From the NCBI GenBank assembly GCA_027576995.1, contig JANBQC010000008.1, positions 62,001-126,000 of the forward strand: a stretch of 64,000 nucleotides of DNA, read 5' to 3'. This DNA comes from Dimargaris cristalligena (Eukaryota > Kickxellomycota > Dimargaritomycetes > Dimargaritales > Dimargaritaceae). Under the pieces are notes generated by a model that worked only from the letters and a program-made list of their open reading frames with translations, had not been told where the DNA came from and made no database searches. This document shows positions 40,301 to 44,477 of this stretch, one piece after another. Position 1 is the first letter of the stretch. Every line of letters starts with the position of its first letter. Both the position numbers and the translations under genes were made by a program.

Positions 40301-41751
40301 CGGCAATCCAATTAGTATCCCGCTGCCGTCGCCTGAACCTTCAGCTGGCCCTAATGGATATCAACCGATCCAATACGATTACCTACCTTGCCGAATTAAC
40401 CTCCGCTACGTCCGATTCCATCGAAGTATTTGATAGGGATGCCCCTGTTCCCGCTGATTCGGAATCACGAGCGGTACGACTCACCCCACCCCAGGTGGAG
40501 TTGTTCGACCTTCAACTAGCTGACCCTCACTTCTTCCCGCTAGCCACCATGTTTGAATCCAGTGCTCGATTTAGCCCTGAGCAGTGGCAAGCCGCCTGGA
40601 CTAAGGTGGTTCAGCGCCACGATATGCTCCGGGCCCGTTTCCTGTCCATCGACGGGAAAACAGTGACCAAGTTTGCCGATTTGGATGATCTATCGTCCAC
40701 CTGTTTTAAATATCACCAAATGACGGATATCCGCGATGCGCTGGCCCAACTCAACAGTATTAACCACCTGATTAATTTTGAGACCGGTCCAATCTCCCAG
40801 ATTCGAGTATTCGATATCAATGGCGTTCAATACGTCTACATTGCTGTCCACCACCTGGTCTTTGACTATCTGTCAGTCCAGATTGTCCGGGAAGACCTTT
40901 CGGCCTTTGTAACAGACCAGACTGTGGAACCTCTGACCCATTCATACAGGGCGTGGGCAGACCACCTCTGGTCCCTGGCCCAGTCCGTGGACCCAATGAG
41001 TATCGACTTACTTCCATCCGTCTGTATTCTGTCTTCTGAATTATCGGTGGATGGCACTCCAATGACCAACGAAACCCGGGAACGTGTGGTGGTCCTAATC
41101 GATCAGAATGCGACCCATCGCCTCATGACCACTGTGGCGCAACAGCTCGGCGCTACGCCCATTGAATTAATTTTAACGACCCTGGTTTGTGCCTACTACC
41201 GCCAGTTCGGACTATCCCAGATGGACATGGCATACGTAGGTCATGGTCGCAGAGATCCCCGTGGCCAGTGCGATGTCTCTCGGACTGTCGGGTTCTTTGC
41301 CTGTCAGCTTCCACTAGTTTTCCAGGGAGCAACGAATGGCAATCTGATGGACACACTGCGTGCCGTTCAAAGCACGTTAAGCACGGGCGTAGATAACGGG
41401 TTCTTATATACAGTAGTCAAGAATTTACATTGCTTCACCAAGGATCAGGTCGAACTACAACAGCAGTTTGATGTACAACCCCAATTCGGCTTCACGTATT
41501 TAGACGACATGGCTGTTCGTGATTCGTCAGATGCCGATATTATCTTGGTTGAACGGTCAGCGATGCTTAACGACTTGCGCACTGCAAAAAGCCAAAACAA
41601 GTACCCGTATTTACTCGACTTTGGGGTGTGGAACACCACAGAGGGGTTGGAAATTATTACCAATTTCAACTCGAGGCAGTTCCGAATGGATACCATGAGG
41701 GCGTTTAACTCGCATTGGAAAGAATGTCTTCTCGAAGTGTCCCAACTTTAA
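19351..41751 (+). CDS. Multimodular non-ribosomal peptide synthetase, 7,466 aa, no introns
   Basis: A giant assembly-line enzyme that activates amino acids as adenylates, loads them on carrier (T) domains and condenses them. Domains read from motifs (residues approximate): C-terminal lobe of a C domain 1-255; A1 258-770, T1 Ser795; C2 with HHSHLDG at 999; degenerate A2 1290-1770 and T2; degenerate C3 with HDIAAD at 2023; A3 (TSGSTG at 2491), T3 Ser2867, E3 (HHLVVD at 3073, E3203); C4 (HHALIDG 3550), A4, T4 Ser4397; C5 (HHALLDA 4621), A5, T5 Ser5460, E5 (HHFAVD 5644, E5781); C6 (HHALIDG 6142), A6, T6 Ser6982; terminal E-like domain (HHLVFD 7167, V7296). All five intact A domains keep the P-loop and the A10 Lys. 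No thioesterase, reductase or methyltransferase is present. Hand-read ten-residue A codes: A1 DGVTAGHVYK, A3 DVLWCAGIIK, A4 DGLFIGMASK, A5 DGLFFGIIVK, A6 DVSCTTWCGK; none gives me a confident substrate. Confidence 0.97.
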   Translation: MVAFASAPISHSMGFLLPVVPMEYQPDIDLPLGKPRTNPPGYAAWCYGVSFPDLDLLHHDQFKQGCQLAMATLLSRYYRQPAVAFAHWQGPVGPNIFVDQFNGELDLVLARMNPDTPVSAISLQHLAPDYLPTLSGPVVEVVLHSDADGSSTLTPMSETNIGYNQPKEVEANSHITELLAQSTAHLVVSCALGQGHFQITVTYARALYRDSAVAEFTSQFGTVLQAVAQALLDDQPTLVREIPWVSDRELARLSDFSHSGQPTRAIGRPVHHLFGDCAQLYPDHLALVDGSNEWTYAQLDYASSELARVLVAQYSACPEVRFALLIPKSIAYMVTILAVLKSGAAYVPLDPDYPTDRIQFVLEDSDASLLLVDESSFGRVASQFNVPTMTVNPFVQQPISGVLSDFQPFLSAPSDLAYVIYTSGTTGRPKGVLIEHRGVANFATDPYLRREYGPGRRVYQAGSVAFDGILVNTFRALCAGGTLVIPTDNILEDLQNIHVGTLTTTFLSRLDPKGFTNLETLAIGGESLLPDQQARWTPHCILANHYGPTETTVYSNLAAIGPDDDITIGRPIGNVINLVVDDELQLVPVGVPGELLIGGIGVARGYQNLPELTAQKFIPNPYGEGRVYRTGDYVRWLSNGTVEFLGRIDNQIKLRGYRIEIEEIENVASQFPGLKQCVAAVVEDTLVLYASPEDLEPTSLLDYLKDRLSKQMVPELVVPVPNFKTTILGKLDRRSLPSIGHLLSKNSFLSPTGSDTNGPQSEAEEDLRRVWGKVLQRDPGRIGTTDHFFKVGGDSISAILLVSECRQLGYQLTVSLIYQYPELFQMAAQVQHLSSIDNINGVQFSLSEIEFQQVTEELGHRGISSSEVEVLLPCIGVQGGLLVGLGVDPSAYTVQISLKLNGSLDYHRLTQAWNAVASQHPPLRTVFVESSAKRSQGFVQAVIRSPSDVWTLGNKPLACLDSFFTNNLRRGFVLQELMIRNFVFPTADSQVHDVVISAHHSHLDGWSMSLLLQAWMAAYHHPEILAPSPLISFPTVVEYLSQMDNTQAGEFWSTYLRNAHSTPAPMLFPGSSGASGSATYYTVIDIPKTQMQQFTQSVGITLATLFRAAYALVLSRLLDQDDVIFGVILSGRNLDLLGMDQVIGLCINTLPFRACLGQSPLYSWLQSLHQAQSNMIQFEHSTLPDVTRWASTGQSGPLFHTLLGFENYNGYAAEPSHHITLSDLRVHEATEYPLTVDFLVQSTDIQAKALYSTSTYSEEAIRHLVGMIQTAVEQIILAQPGTTVDQLTLMTSPSSHSIVYDQEEFSAASALPAQSLAKTWDTIILEYSEHPVYISKGHVLLYGQLDHLADGLALQSGQILKVPRPSIMVLVESVEQYMVCLVSAVKMGARLTLLAPPCTIDQLVVCVNLTASQIAWLPSAKAEEIRPFLKGVVPLITVPSAIDESISRTLAPRGFKPLIDRQDPSLTFTSKKNSDDLVLSTINGSCIRCTLASTHHYTSDKAGIIIDHSLSLDTPQAAWLILSSLTSHATVLSHTSPLDEHTKSSSCHVMTADALHSDLGESNRLVLCDLAQAHQSDCISLVKSTDICISFIESIFHGYQQVTKEQLTSQSFPTADKPSNNYCLDVLDGHGHPCPPGAVGRLTFTSPVPLDHSAPQKYLILGYRADDNRIHMLGPDSQRVVVKGQHIHLGILTRALTEAGALSPQCIVLPDGRPVALIANTAEVDLTRLKEFATPPAIPLALVPHAIISIYAFPHVAGLSDHHLAFFVQAYLTTLTLRHSESLLETEWWLTVVVNELCASPSHSNDYTTTSLLRTSSEATLVQLEMFQYRIRIKFGINMPLGDLVKHAELRTLASTLLDRINRLPSAYSGDSGVEEVSISVPVSSQLNLRSQAVTDRQHQIWSLSRLGHTPSDFYHQCVITSEVPLQLEVVQRAVNNLSATFESLRCQFISVRGALTCTVLPQVRTGISETQLSTSQSLSMDKLFSDEVKFNLDRGVLSQVNLYHFPTTTEGGAASAICLRIHDIAADWQMFSKMVNHLTMGLYGISPNNSEPLVTKLNPGYHAVKGTDTSYWTTLLSDPPTELTLPLDHARPLLPSFRSATVHLTIEPKLVSSLASLKSAGPFAQGDIWLALFAVFLRRLTGQDDIVIDYCGLEDPPNGQVGGSTEQPATNLPVRCSGNWPAHIPQLAENINLQRHQSMSHPIPSIDFYSSFVDHLGLNRLSSSLARVRISLHQGSHEKSGTNGSQITYPDNSQSLFPYDLELVIRESTLGHSCHLLFNPDILESSTAKRLLSNFLHYAQECLCSEMSWSDASTVSTKESRVLLQEFALGGLHPDQMAVESPAGVLCQFNRMAALYPNCSATEISGQVWTYLDLVDRIHLVAAGLRDAQIQPGDKIGVIVTNHPNTVAGMLAAWVVGAVYVPVDHKLPVKRQKYVIEAACCKVVLNATDSPSQLPNTLVLSELLEGNGDFGNRSNIYNSRPDDLAYVIFTSGSTGLPKGVMVTHSNLDHQVGNPVFQDFQVAGQRVMAGTAPGFDVFILNSLLPLCNGSTLVFYGDNLAETLRQVDQTWLVPSVINRLNPSDYPNLKKLCLAGEPLSRELVDKWSIIPDIYNGYGPTETTIISHFTRVPPTGTIPIGPPIFNYECYILDSQLQLVPIGAIGEILIGGVGVSCGYINRSDLNPTAFIENTFTGRGKLYRTGDLGRWLTNGQVECLGRMDSQIKLRGFRIELDEIRSVLMRQLGVQNCVVFVHGQFLVGYVFPESAANSNGLHIALADSLPSYMVPSYFMGLPTVPLTANGKCDTKFLQSHFTEYLASQRKQAPSSNLALDLSSRPLGALTEALADVLGLALAQINIQLSFVKLGGDSISAIQVSSKCRQLGFTLPTSMILGSKSLCELVGSMEVISPTVGQTALHQPIQYRTPFPFTPVQQWFFDHPWRNPHHFNQSFALELTQTLSAPQIESALLRLINHHDILRCQFTQDVSHSPNRWSQCILPPFASLPIPVVEVTAPLSDCPGHFLSIQSSLDISQGHHMAAGLITLSEHNIDSSSDTVSHFAVSSQASPRQLLYLTIHHLVVDLVSWSILLEDLARLLDGQLPVPQHLSFVTWATELVDWAKETAHVADLSLAPMILASFLPLSSPDALAFNTQRNSQYLSITLDKINSDALLGAYDLPIQPLELMFAGIFQALYSLTQASALCVFNESHGRHSWESSLDPSHTVGWFTALVPCQVQADAGTSTSDFLKLAKQALRSSNGTNGLQYGLQRIVNCSKVEASNDRPYLPIEVVFNYLGHTMDYGTLTQQGRAPWAPRPELTAGLAVCDADELRTQILEIIGYPTSEGLVFMVRYCPQVIATGIIESLLGCFRDSLVGMVQAIQQSPSPPLWTPTDFPDLQATLPELTKLESELATIGLTPHDVEDLYPMLPMQQGMWTATAKDPSEYLVQLAFTVTGVSNVDRLEAATQAVVSDYTVLRTMFVTTWSNFHCQGVQVVTREPRFGWQIINEWSDVDSICEADFMQSNKRRGFGPNEPLLRVLVNQLSANVIRYLLSIHHALIDGWSIGILISRLRAHLQNNAGIQLVRPPVFRDYVAHLQKSSKEDAKLFWSEYLRGIEQPTDLELPKPARKCNSPIAELKMTLFQNVSPITQLAHRMGITPYVLVKSAWALLLSRYTGQPDVIFGNTVSGRALPLADIESHLGCLINTVPFRVHADESMSVAQWVTAIHDNSQQVISFEHHHISEINTWVEGEIRPSDLFNTLVVYESYPETEINDRDHSVIFTDTEFLESSDYPLTLVVLMEKGQLNACLKWNSQQFGSTYIDVMARHLFTLFNGLVSALSDTDGQVRVQDLPMLSPNERAVVIEKFASRHLTIDPGACVPDLFTRSAQIRPNVIAVEYEDTKWTYAYLHSQALNLAQRLLVRGVPRETPIGLLIDRIPSTIAAFMGLQLSGAVLVPLDPTFPIERIRYIVEDCNIGLVLTNMADQSKLDTIHLALTQVEIQPIDPLLLPLQLAQDQLPILPHIHSSDLSYIVYTSGTTGRPKGVQIEHCLMGNFVQQLESTVGISAGLRLMQNMAMTFDGALLEIFTSLCKGATLVLRTDLLDTLPKVNGLFATPTVLASLDPTKYPNLQMVISGGEALPQEVAKRWAHHCRVFNMYGPTEVLASHTVEYRLGDVMTIGYPVPNTQGYILDRFLHPVPIGVRGEIYVGGAQVTRGYVNLPGLNAARLIPNPFSGSGNMYRTGDSARWLPNGTVEYFSRHDDQVKIRGHRIEPREIEAVLLSHPDVQSAAVVIISQSIYGFVCPASVSIGSIKLHIGRILPAYMNPKTIFIIEMLPCNTNGKTDKHALATRIAELTVMTTGRAITAPLNSVQALVVEALSQTLDIPSVEIDIYDSFFQHGGDSISAIRLSSLCRDRGLYLSIAQVFKCSNIIELAECASDHAMSDNLPEAHNFAHYEPYSLLGEVGDPSSVVKYLLHEASSQLKMDLDNITDILPASGLQLGFLISTLKDPSAYMVQESFTISGDLDLDRLQQAWYLLAEHHDILRTKFFRPESLSSHSFLQVITKRCDIEWSVHTDIVDDWSTLEKTYFEIDRRRGFTFDGPLLRMGFFTSPATGDLRHLCFLTFHHALLDAWSQNIVLTQLVDLYHGTKPTPSTQFSSYISHLQSTNPSQLQKFWQTTLENAQSTPPIHFPVHLPEPLDCNYGIYRTTLSLNLSSLHAFCRQQSITLNSLLRSVWALTLSRYLGLSSEVSFGVLTSGRNVPVPGVQEMVGMCINTIPFRASLDQSTSVTNFVQRLHRQSGELTASEQCGLVDIYKWGQINSETKLFNSLMIYDNFPPSAPSTSNPDITLELSDVQNFTEYAYTVSFFDNSDNLDCHLVYDMTHCDDTYACHLIRFIDHCLSMMVHAPCLSLGELMILPIDEAQLVHGWAQGPVREFPQKQWLAYRLFSQHVSSRSEAVALETSNHRFTYAEVYHRSCCIALTLQQRGFSPGNLAALIFTKSADFIFSYLGVLLAGGVCIPMDAGNALDRLQYMFGLLDSPWLMTTVSHYKNCSDHISVMDSQCCFVDTMDYSKIVVDLFRPDTSRTSSDLAYIVFTSGTTGRPKGIPVRHESLVNFTVSNCETIQLDTECRFLQLLNISFDGCLLEIFGAFHCGGTLVLQDGNLLDTLTRVDTCFLIPSMLSAIDIETYPNLKTVFIGGEPVPLNIAYQWCERVRLFNIYGPTEITIVCHTDQVYSSEPLSIGRSLANTQGYVLDDQLQPVPVGVPGELCIGGVGVSSGYWKQPELAAKSFVPNPFGPGCLYRSGDMVCWLSSGKIQFISRKDFQVKLRGYRIELGEIENVASSVDGVTNAIACVSQQQLILYIAPGSVDTGALRTQLTVKLPQYMVPNFIIPLDSIPMTTVGKADRKTLQARALPEDTTDEAIDIDSLSSIFQLMRAALVDTLKIDPQRATPSASFLRLGGDSISAIQFSNRCKRLGLRLSVADILKYPQLSVMEQRAHMVDTNNLPSAQFIDPAGPIPFTAVQRYALKQYRFINQFNQSMLLKCRQTLTRTTLAQTLTTLMAHHDILRVQLEHSNGQWQQRVISIPAGSSTWSNRFLSIEEATLTLDEYPAWVSQIQRNISIEHGPIMACGLLMLDGEQHIYLTIHHFAVDFVSWRIILEDLEALLTNQDLPAKTMPFRDWATQVHTFAQTLSESIWPVEFTPADSIPLDYPFSSASDLGTPLAITYHSFEVQQASLGLDLSDTLYTEVSPTVGASPQEFLIASLLLSLQKTFGLSVIELELEGHGRRTWDSAIDISRTVGWFTSIYPALFHLNQAETHHAFGHTLGSLALVKQRMRSIPDHGFPYSLQRYLKGTSPLSAPAINRAAPEAGMVPSDDWNRITFNYSGRFEQLEAQNAFWRPHHIEMGWTDDWSKDEVFSRALSVACDYTVGEGLVLSVMYSNKLHHNITIQRLVDQWRTSLEELILECKVVPAPSIVTASDFSSAQLTESDFAKMVQDDLPLLDLILADIEDIYPCLPVQEGLLFATLQDPAAYMVQLGFNISGQLNVGRFYQAWNQTARDHPILRTRFLTASGCDASKNLQVVARDFNAHWLIRSWEKDCADTMRDQFFLQERTTGFNPDQPWIRFGLFRTAPNSFKLLVSVHHALIDGWSVGLLLHSVCCNYFEDPLPKAVHYRDFVDYIGNQDNAVAKRFWSDKFSGVGEPSLLVQANHHPAFPALRPSDTAFYGTVERSVPILEKINKLISTNGVTLSTLLRVAMAATLHRHTGSTDPVFGVVVSGRNVPVEGVENIIGACINTIPCRVALGNNPSVRDILQAVYATSTQTHGFEHCRLTDIHRWSGLSQDRPLFNTLLVLENYPETSANPNLPFQLELDSYWDPTDFPLAVIVHTQGDQLQFRVTYRTLDFSPEFIHLFADHFITTLSCLLSADASSPLSDIQILSPLEREQLLVSWATNPQDFPPVLAHDLFSQQCQSEPHAVALIHNGQKYTYTQLDMAANRLAHSLVLLIPCGSDRIVALVADNCPELIIGQLAIWKTGCAFVILAPDYPLERHQLILKDTQAIAIMGKPSCLSAIDDLGLNVPMIPINSDSLFTDGTTNVYLSPAIDPSHLAAIIYTSGSTGIPKGVMHEHHALANHWQGMGSITNMTLGAITPTLVTPTFDVSLSEIWSTLSFGGTLLVSQGDYESALSQATRACCTPSLLSSFEPANFPNLRQVTITGEPANQGIVNRWADSVDLINWYGPTEVACGSHWFRLQANKKIIPIGAPLPNATGIILDTYLRPVPVGAVGQLYLGGRGVARGYLNRPELTQEKFILSPFTSERIYQSGDLARWLPNGQIECLGRIDNQVKLRGFRIELGEIESALEHHAAVAQACVVIQDDTHLVGYIVPPSGQSTAILDSLRSRLPYYMVPSVLVELAELPLTRVGKVDRRTLPKHDFAAISNSHKAAQVSPAEAQLIGLVAETLRIDPSVISPAATFFQVGGNSLSAIQLVSRCRRLNLQLALMDINRSNTITYLAELTSATSDSIEVFDRDAPVPADSESRAVRLTPPQVELFDLQLADPHFFPLATMFESSARFSPEQWQAAWTKVVQRHDMLRARFLSIDGKTVTKFADLDDLSSTCFKYHQMTDIRDALAQLNSINHLINFETGPISQIRVFDINGVQYVYIAVHHLVFDYLSVQIVREDLSAFVTDQTVEPLTHSYRAWADHLWSLAQSVDPMSIDLLPSVCILSSELSVDGTPMTNETRERVVVLIDQNATHRLMTTVAQQLGATPIELILTTLVCAYYRQFGLSQMDMAYVGHGRRDPRGQCDVSRTVGFFACQLPLVFQGATNGNLMDTLRAVQSTLSTGVDNGFLYTVVKNLHCFTKDQVELQQQFDVQPQFGFTYLDDMAVRDSSDADIILVERSAMLNDLRTAKSQNKYPYLLDFGVWNTTEGLEIITNFNSRQFRMDTMRAFNSHWKECLLEVSQL
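23220..26310 (+). other. Degenerate A2-T2-C3 block inside the NRPS
   Basis: About 1,030 residues with the length and layout of adenylation, carrier and condensation domains but without their catalytic motifs. At the place of the A3 phosphate loop (residues 1481-1490) the text is TINGSCIRCT instead of TSGTTGxPKG. The A10 Lys is replaced (A-G-L-S-D in place of N-G-K-x-D). The carrier GGDS is absent. The condensation motif is HDIAAD with the catalytic second His changed to Asp and the following Gly missing. The reading frame stays open throughout. Confidence 0.85.
40490..41748 (+). other. Terminal epimerisation-like domain of the NRPS
   Basis: The last domain belongs to the condensation superfamily and resembles the E3 and E5 domains of the same protein: it has HHLVFD-Y-L-S and S-R-T-V-G-F-F. 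The Glu of the E-domain EGHGR motif is Val (V7296 in VGHGR). The protein ends directly after this domain. Confidence 0.8.
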
Positions 41752-42946
41752 ATACCTCTTGCTTAATTTAATCGTATAGTACGCTGCACTTGACTATTTT
41801 TTTGACCAGCGACACCCTCTAATTATGTGTTGTCACTAAACGCAAATACGAGCCAGTACGGTTAATCAATATACTATACTTGGTATGATGCTGCCCAAAC
41901 ACGCCCTTTTTATGTACTATAACCAAGTCCCATTAATTCCTAAAGCTTTTTACGTGATTTGATTTTGCCGATTATTATATTATTGCCTGCACGACAATTT
42001 ATTAACTAATTTCGATACATAATAGGGGAGATCAGTAAACTGGTCGCGGAGATATGGCTAAAAGAGAAACTGATTTAAAAAGAAAGAAGAGAAAAGATAA
42101 GGGAAAAGAGGGTGGTCTGCAAGGCCGACTGGCCCTATATTGTTCTATTGTCGTTGGTCAATAAAGGCGGGGTCCCCTCTACAAAAGGGGGACACCGTCT
42201 CATTCTGGCATACCTTTCCCCATCACCTGATTTATATTCTACAGCGAAAAGGACTCGCCACTTATTATTACATTCCCGAGCCCCTTTTTTGCACCTCCTG
42301 GTCTTACTCCAATCTATACTATCAGCTATATTCCTTCATTTGGGGAGATGTCGTCGTATCCCCAGCATATATCTTTGATTTCTATTTTGCCTCTTTTCTA
42401 GCTATTTTTTGACGTTTTACCGTCGAATTGTATTCTCCATTTGAAATAAAGTGTTGTTACGCTCCTATCTTTATTCGAACAAGGTACGCTTGTCTGCCTG
42501 TCCTCGCTAGCACAATACAACAACCGTACCCATCATTGAAACTCTCTCTCTCTCTCTTTTTTTCGCTCTTTAAACTCGGCAAACACGCCAGCATTTACCA
42601 TTAGGAAGCCGGCCTTGACGATATTAGCCTGAATGATATTGCCCTCTGGCTATAATAGAAGATTTCTTTAGTTTATTAACGAATACAGGGCGAAATTGGG
42701 GATGATCAATGGGCACTATTCAATAAGAATCAAATCCCTTTATTGACAACGATCCCATTAACCACCCTAAATTATTTAAAATGCGATAGCCATCTCTCCT
42801 CTGGCTCGCATGGTCCATTAGAATATTGTGTAATATAAATATAAACTGGGTGGTCCAGATGAAATGCAAAATAATGCAGACAAATTATCGCTGGATAAAG
42901 GCAACCAATGCGTAGAATATGCCTGTTGATGGTACCATTAGGAGAG
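41752..42946. other. Intergenic region between convergent NRPS and transporter genes
   Basis: About 1.2 kb, AT-rich, with a short CT-repeat near 42542-42561. No gene, RNA or element recognised. It holds the 3' ends of both genes. Confidence 0.5.
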
Positions 42947-44477
42947 CTAAGTTCCAGCCTCTAGTGATGCACGAGGGGTCTCGCTGGTTTGATCCACTTT
43001 AATATCGGCCGGCACTTTCAGGGAGTCGGAGAATCGGGAGCTGACGTTGGGTTCGGGGGCCGGCCTTAAATTATACACAATGATGCCGATGATGATTCCC
43101 ACGAATGCGAACGGATAGAGCACGTGGATCTATTTGAAATGTCGGAAATGTAGCCCACGGGACGAACGGACATGGTCGGAGAGGCATTGCAAGGGATGTC
43201 AACAAAGACATACCACCACACACGTATCAAATAGTGGATAAGAGGCGGTATCGATGTTAGTACGGGTGACCGGAGATTAAAGGTCATCTTTCGGATCAGT
43301 CTGGAGCCTAAATATGGCCAGTAAGCCCAACACTTAGGTATATTCGTTTTAAGAATAAATCGAAGGAAGGGCCAATTATGGATTTTAAACTTACCCGGTA
43401 ATGGAACAGGAAGAGGCCAAACAGGAGCCCGTAGAAATCCGAGGTTAGGAGGGAGATGTTAAAGAACGTGGCGGAACTCAGGCGGAATAGGTAGGGAGTG
43501 ACCGAATACATGGTAAATAAACTGAGATCAAAGAGAACCACGTAAAGCACGGCGGGGCGGGTCCATTTGGTATTCGCGATTTCATTACGTTCTAAAATGG
43601 CCAATTGAATCCCGTTGACAATAGTCCCAAAGAACCCCAAATGGCCAATGACTTCGTAAATAGGGAACTGCCGCACGGAAAATTCCTCGAGAATATTGGA
43701 GACACCGTAGAGGGTAGCACCCAATAAACAAAAGAGGTCGCCTTTGAGGGGGTTGGAGCCGGCGTAGTCCCGGTCGGTGATGGAGTCGGCCACGACTAGC
43801 AGAGCCATACCGACGAGGCATACGAAAACCCCGAGGTACTGGGTAATATGAAAGCGCACTTTAAGCAGTAAATAACTAAGGACCACCACCACGGGGATCG
43901 CCCACGTGTCCAGCAACATGGCGCTCAGCAGGGAGGTGTATTGGTAGGCCTTGACCACAAAGTAGTTGCCCTCCACGTCGACAATGGCCAAGCCCAAATA
44001 CATCCAGCCCCGCCGCCGGAGAATGCGCATCCAAGTCCGCCACCCTCGCCGATAAATAGTGTAGGGGAGGTAGACGAGGGTTAACAGGACGTAGTTGAGG
44101 AAACTCTGGGTGGTGGGGATACTCACCCCATGCTCCTGCGCCAATTGATTGCATACGGAGGTGCTGGTAATGCAGAGGGACAGCAGCTGGCCAATGGCGA
44201 GAATGCGAAGGGTGTGCCGCCAGTCTTGGGGACAGAGGCGGGACTTGACCCAGGCCCAGCGGGTCAGGGGTTTCTTGGGTTGCTGGAATCCGGCCAGGTC
44301 CGGGTCGTTGCTCGCGGAATGGGTGGAAGAGTCGCCGTCACCAGTAGCCTGGGTTTCCCCACTGGGCCGGCCGGGACCAATGGACAGTACTTCGCACGAT
44401 TCAACTGTAACTCCAGGAAATGCACTAAGGGTGCCCTTTTTGGTGTCCAACGAAGGTGGGTCGGGTTCAACTGCCAT
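42947..44477 (-). CDS. SLC35F1/F2-type (DUF914) solute transporter, two exons
   Basis: A member of the drug/metabolite-transporter superfamily, SLC35F branch, with about ten membrane spans. Substrates of this branch are poorly known. Exon 1 is 44477-43395 and exon 2 is 43129-42947; the 265-bp intron has GTAAGT and an ATAG acceptor and joins in phase 0 (H-Y-R / I-H-V-L-Y-P). Exon 2 supplies the last membrane span and a hydrophilic C-tail. The product is 421 aa. Characteristic stretches are V-D-V-E-G-N-Y near the second and third spans and L-Y-G-V-S-N-I-L-E-E-F in the middle. The start is the Met at 44477; an upstream in-frame Met at 44585 would only add a non-conserved leader. A TATA sequence lies at 44640-44630 on the minus strand. 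It sits next to the NRPS in convergent orientation; a role in exporting the peptide is possible but only positional. Confidence 0.88.

Noticed and set aside
19351..41751. Naming the peptide product or its exact residues
   Set aside because: The hand-read A-domain codes do not match any code I can recall with confidence, so substrate names would be guesses.
42947..44477. SLC35F transporter as a dedicated NRPS exporter
   Set aside because: Only proximity supports it. The family is a general drug/metabolite-transporter branch, and the gene is convergent with, not co-oriented with, the NRPS.
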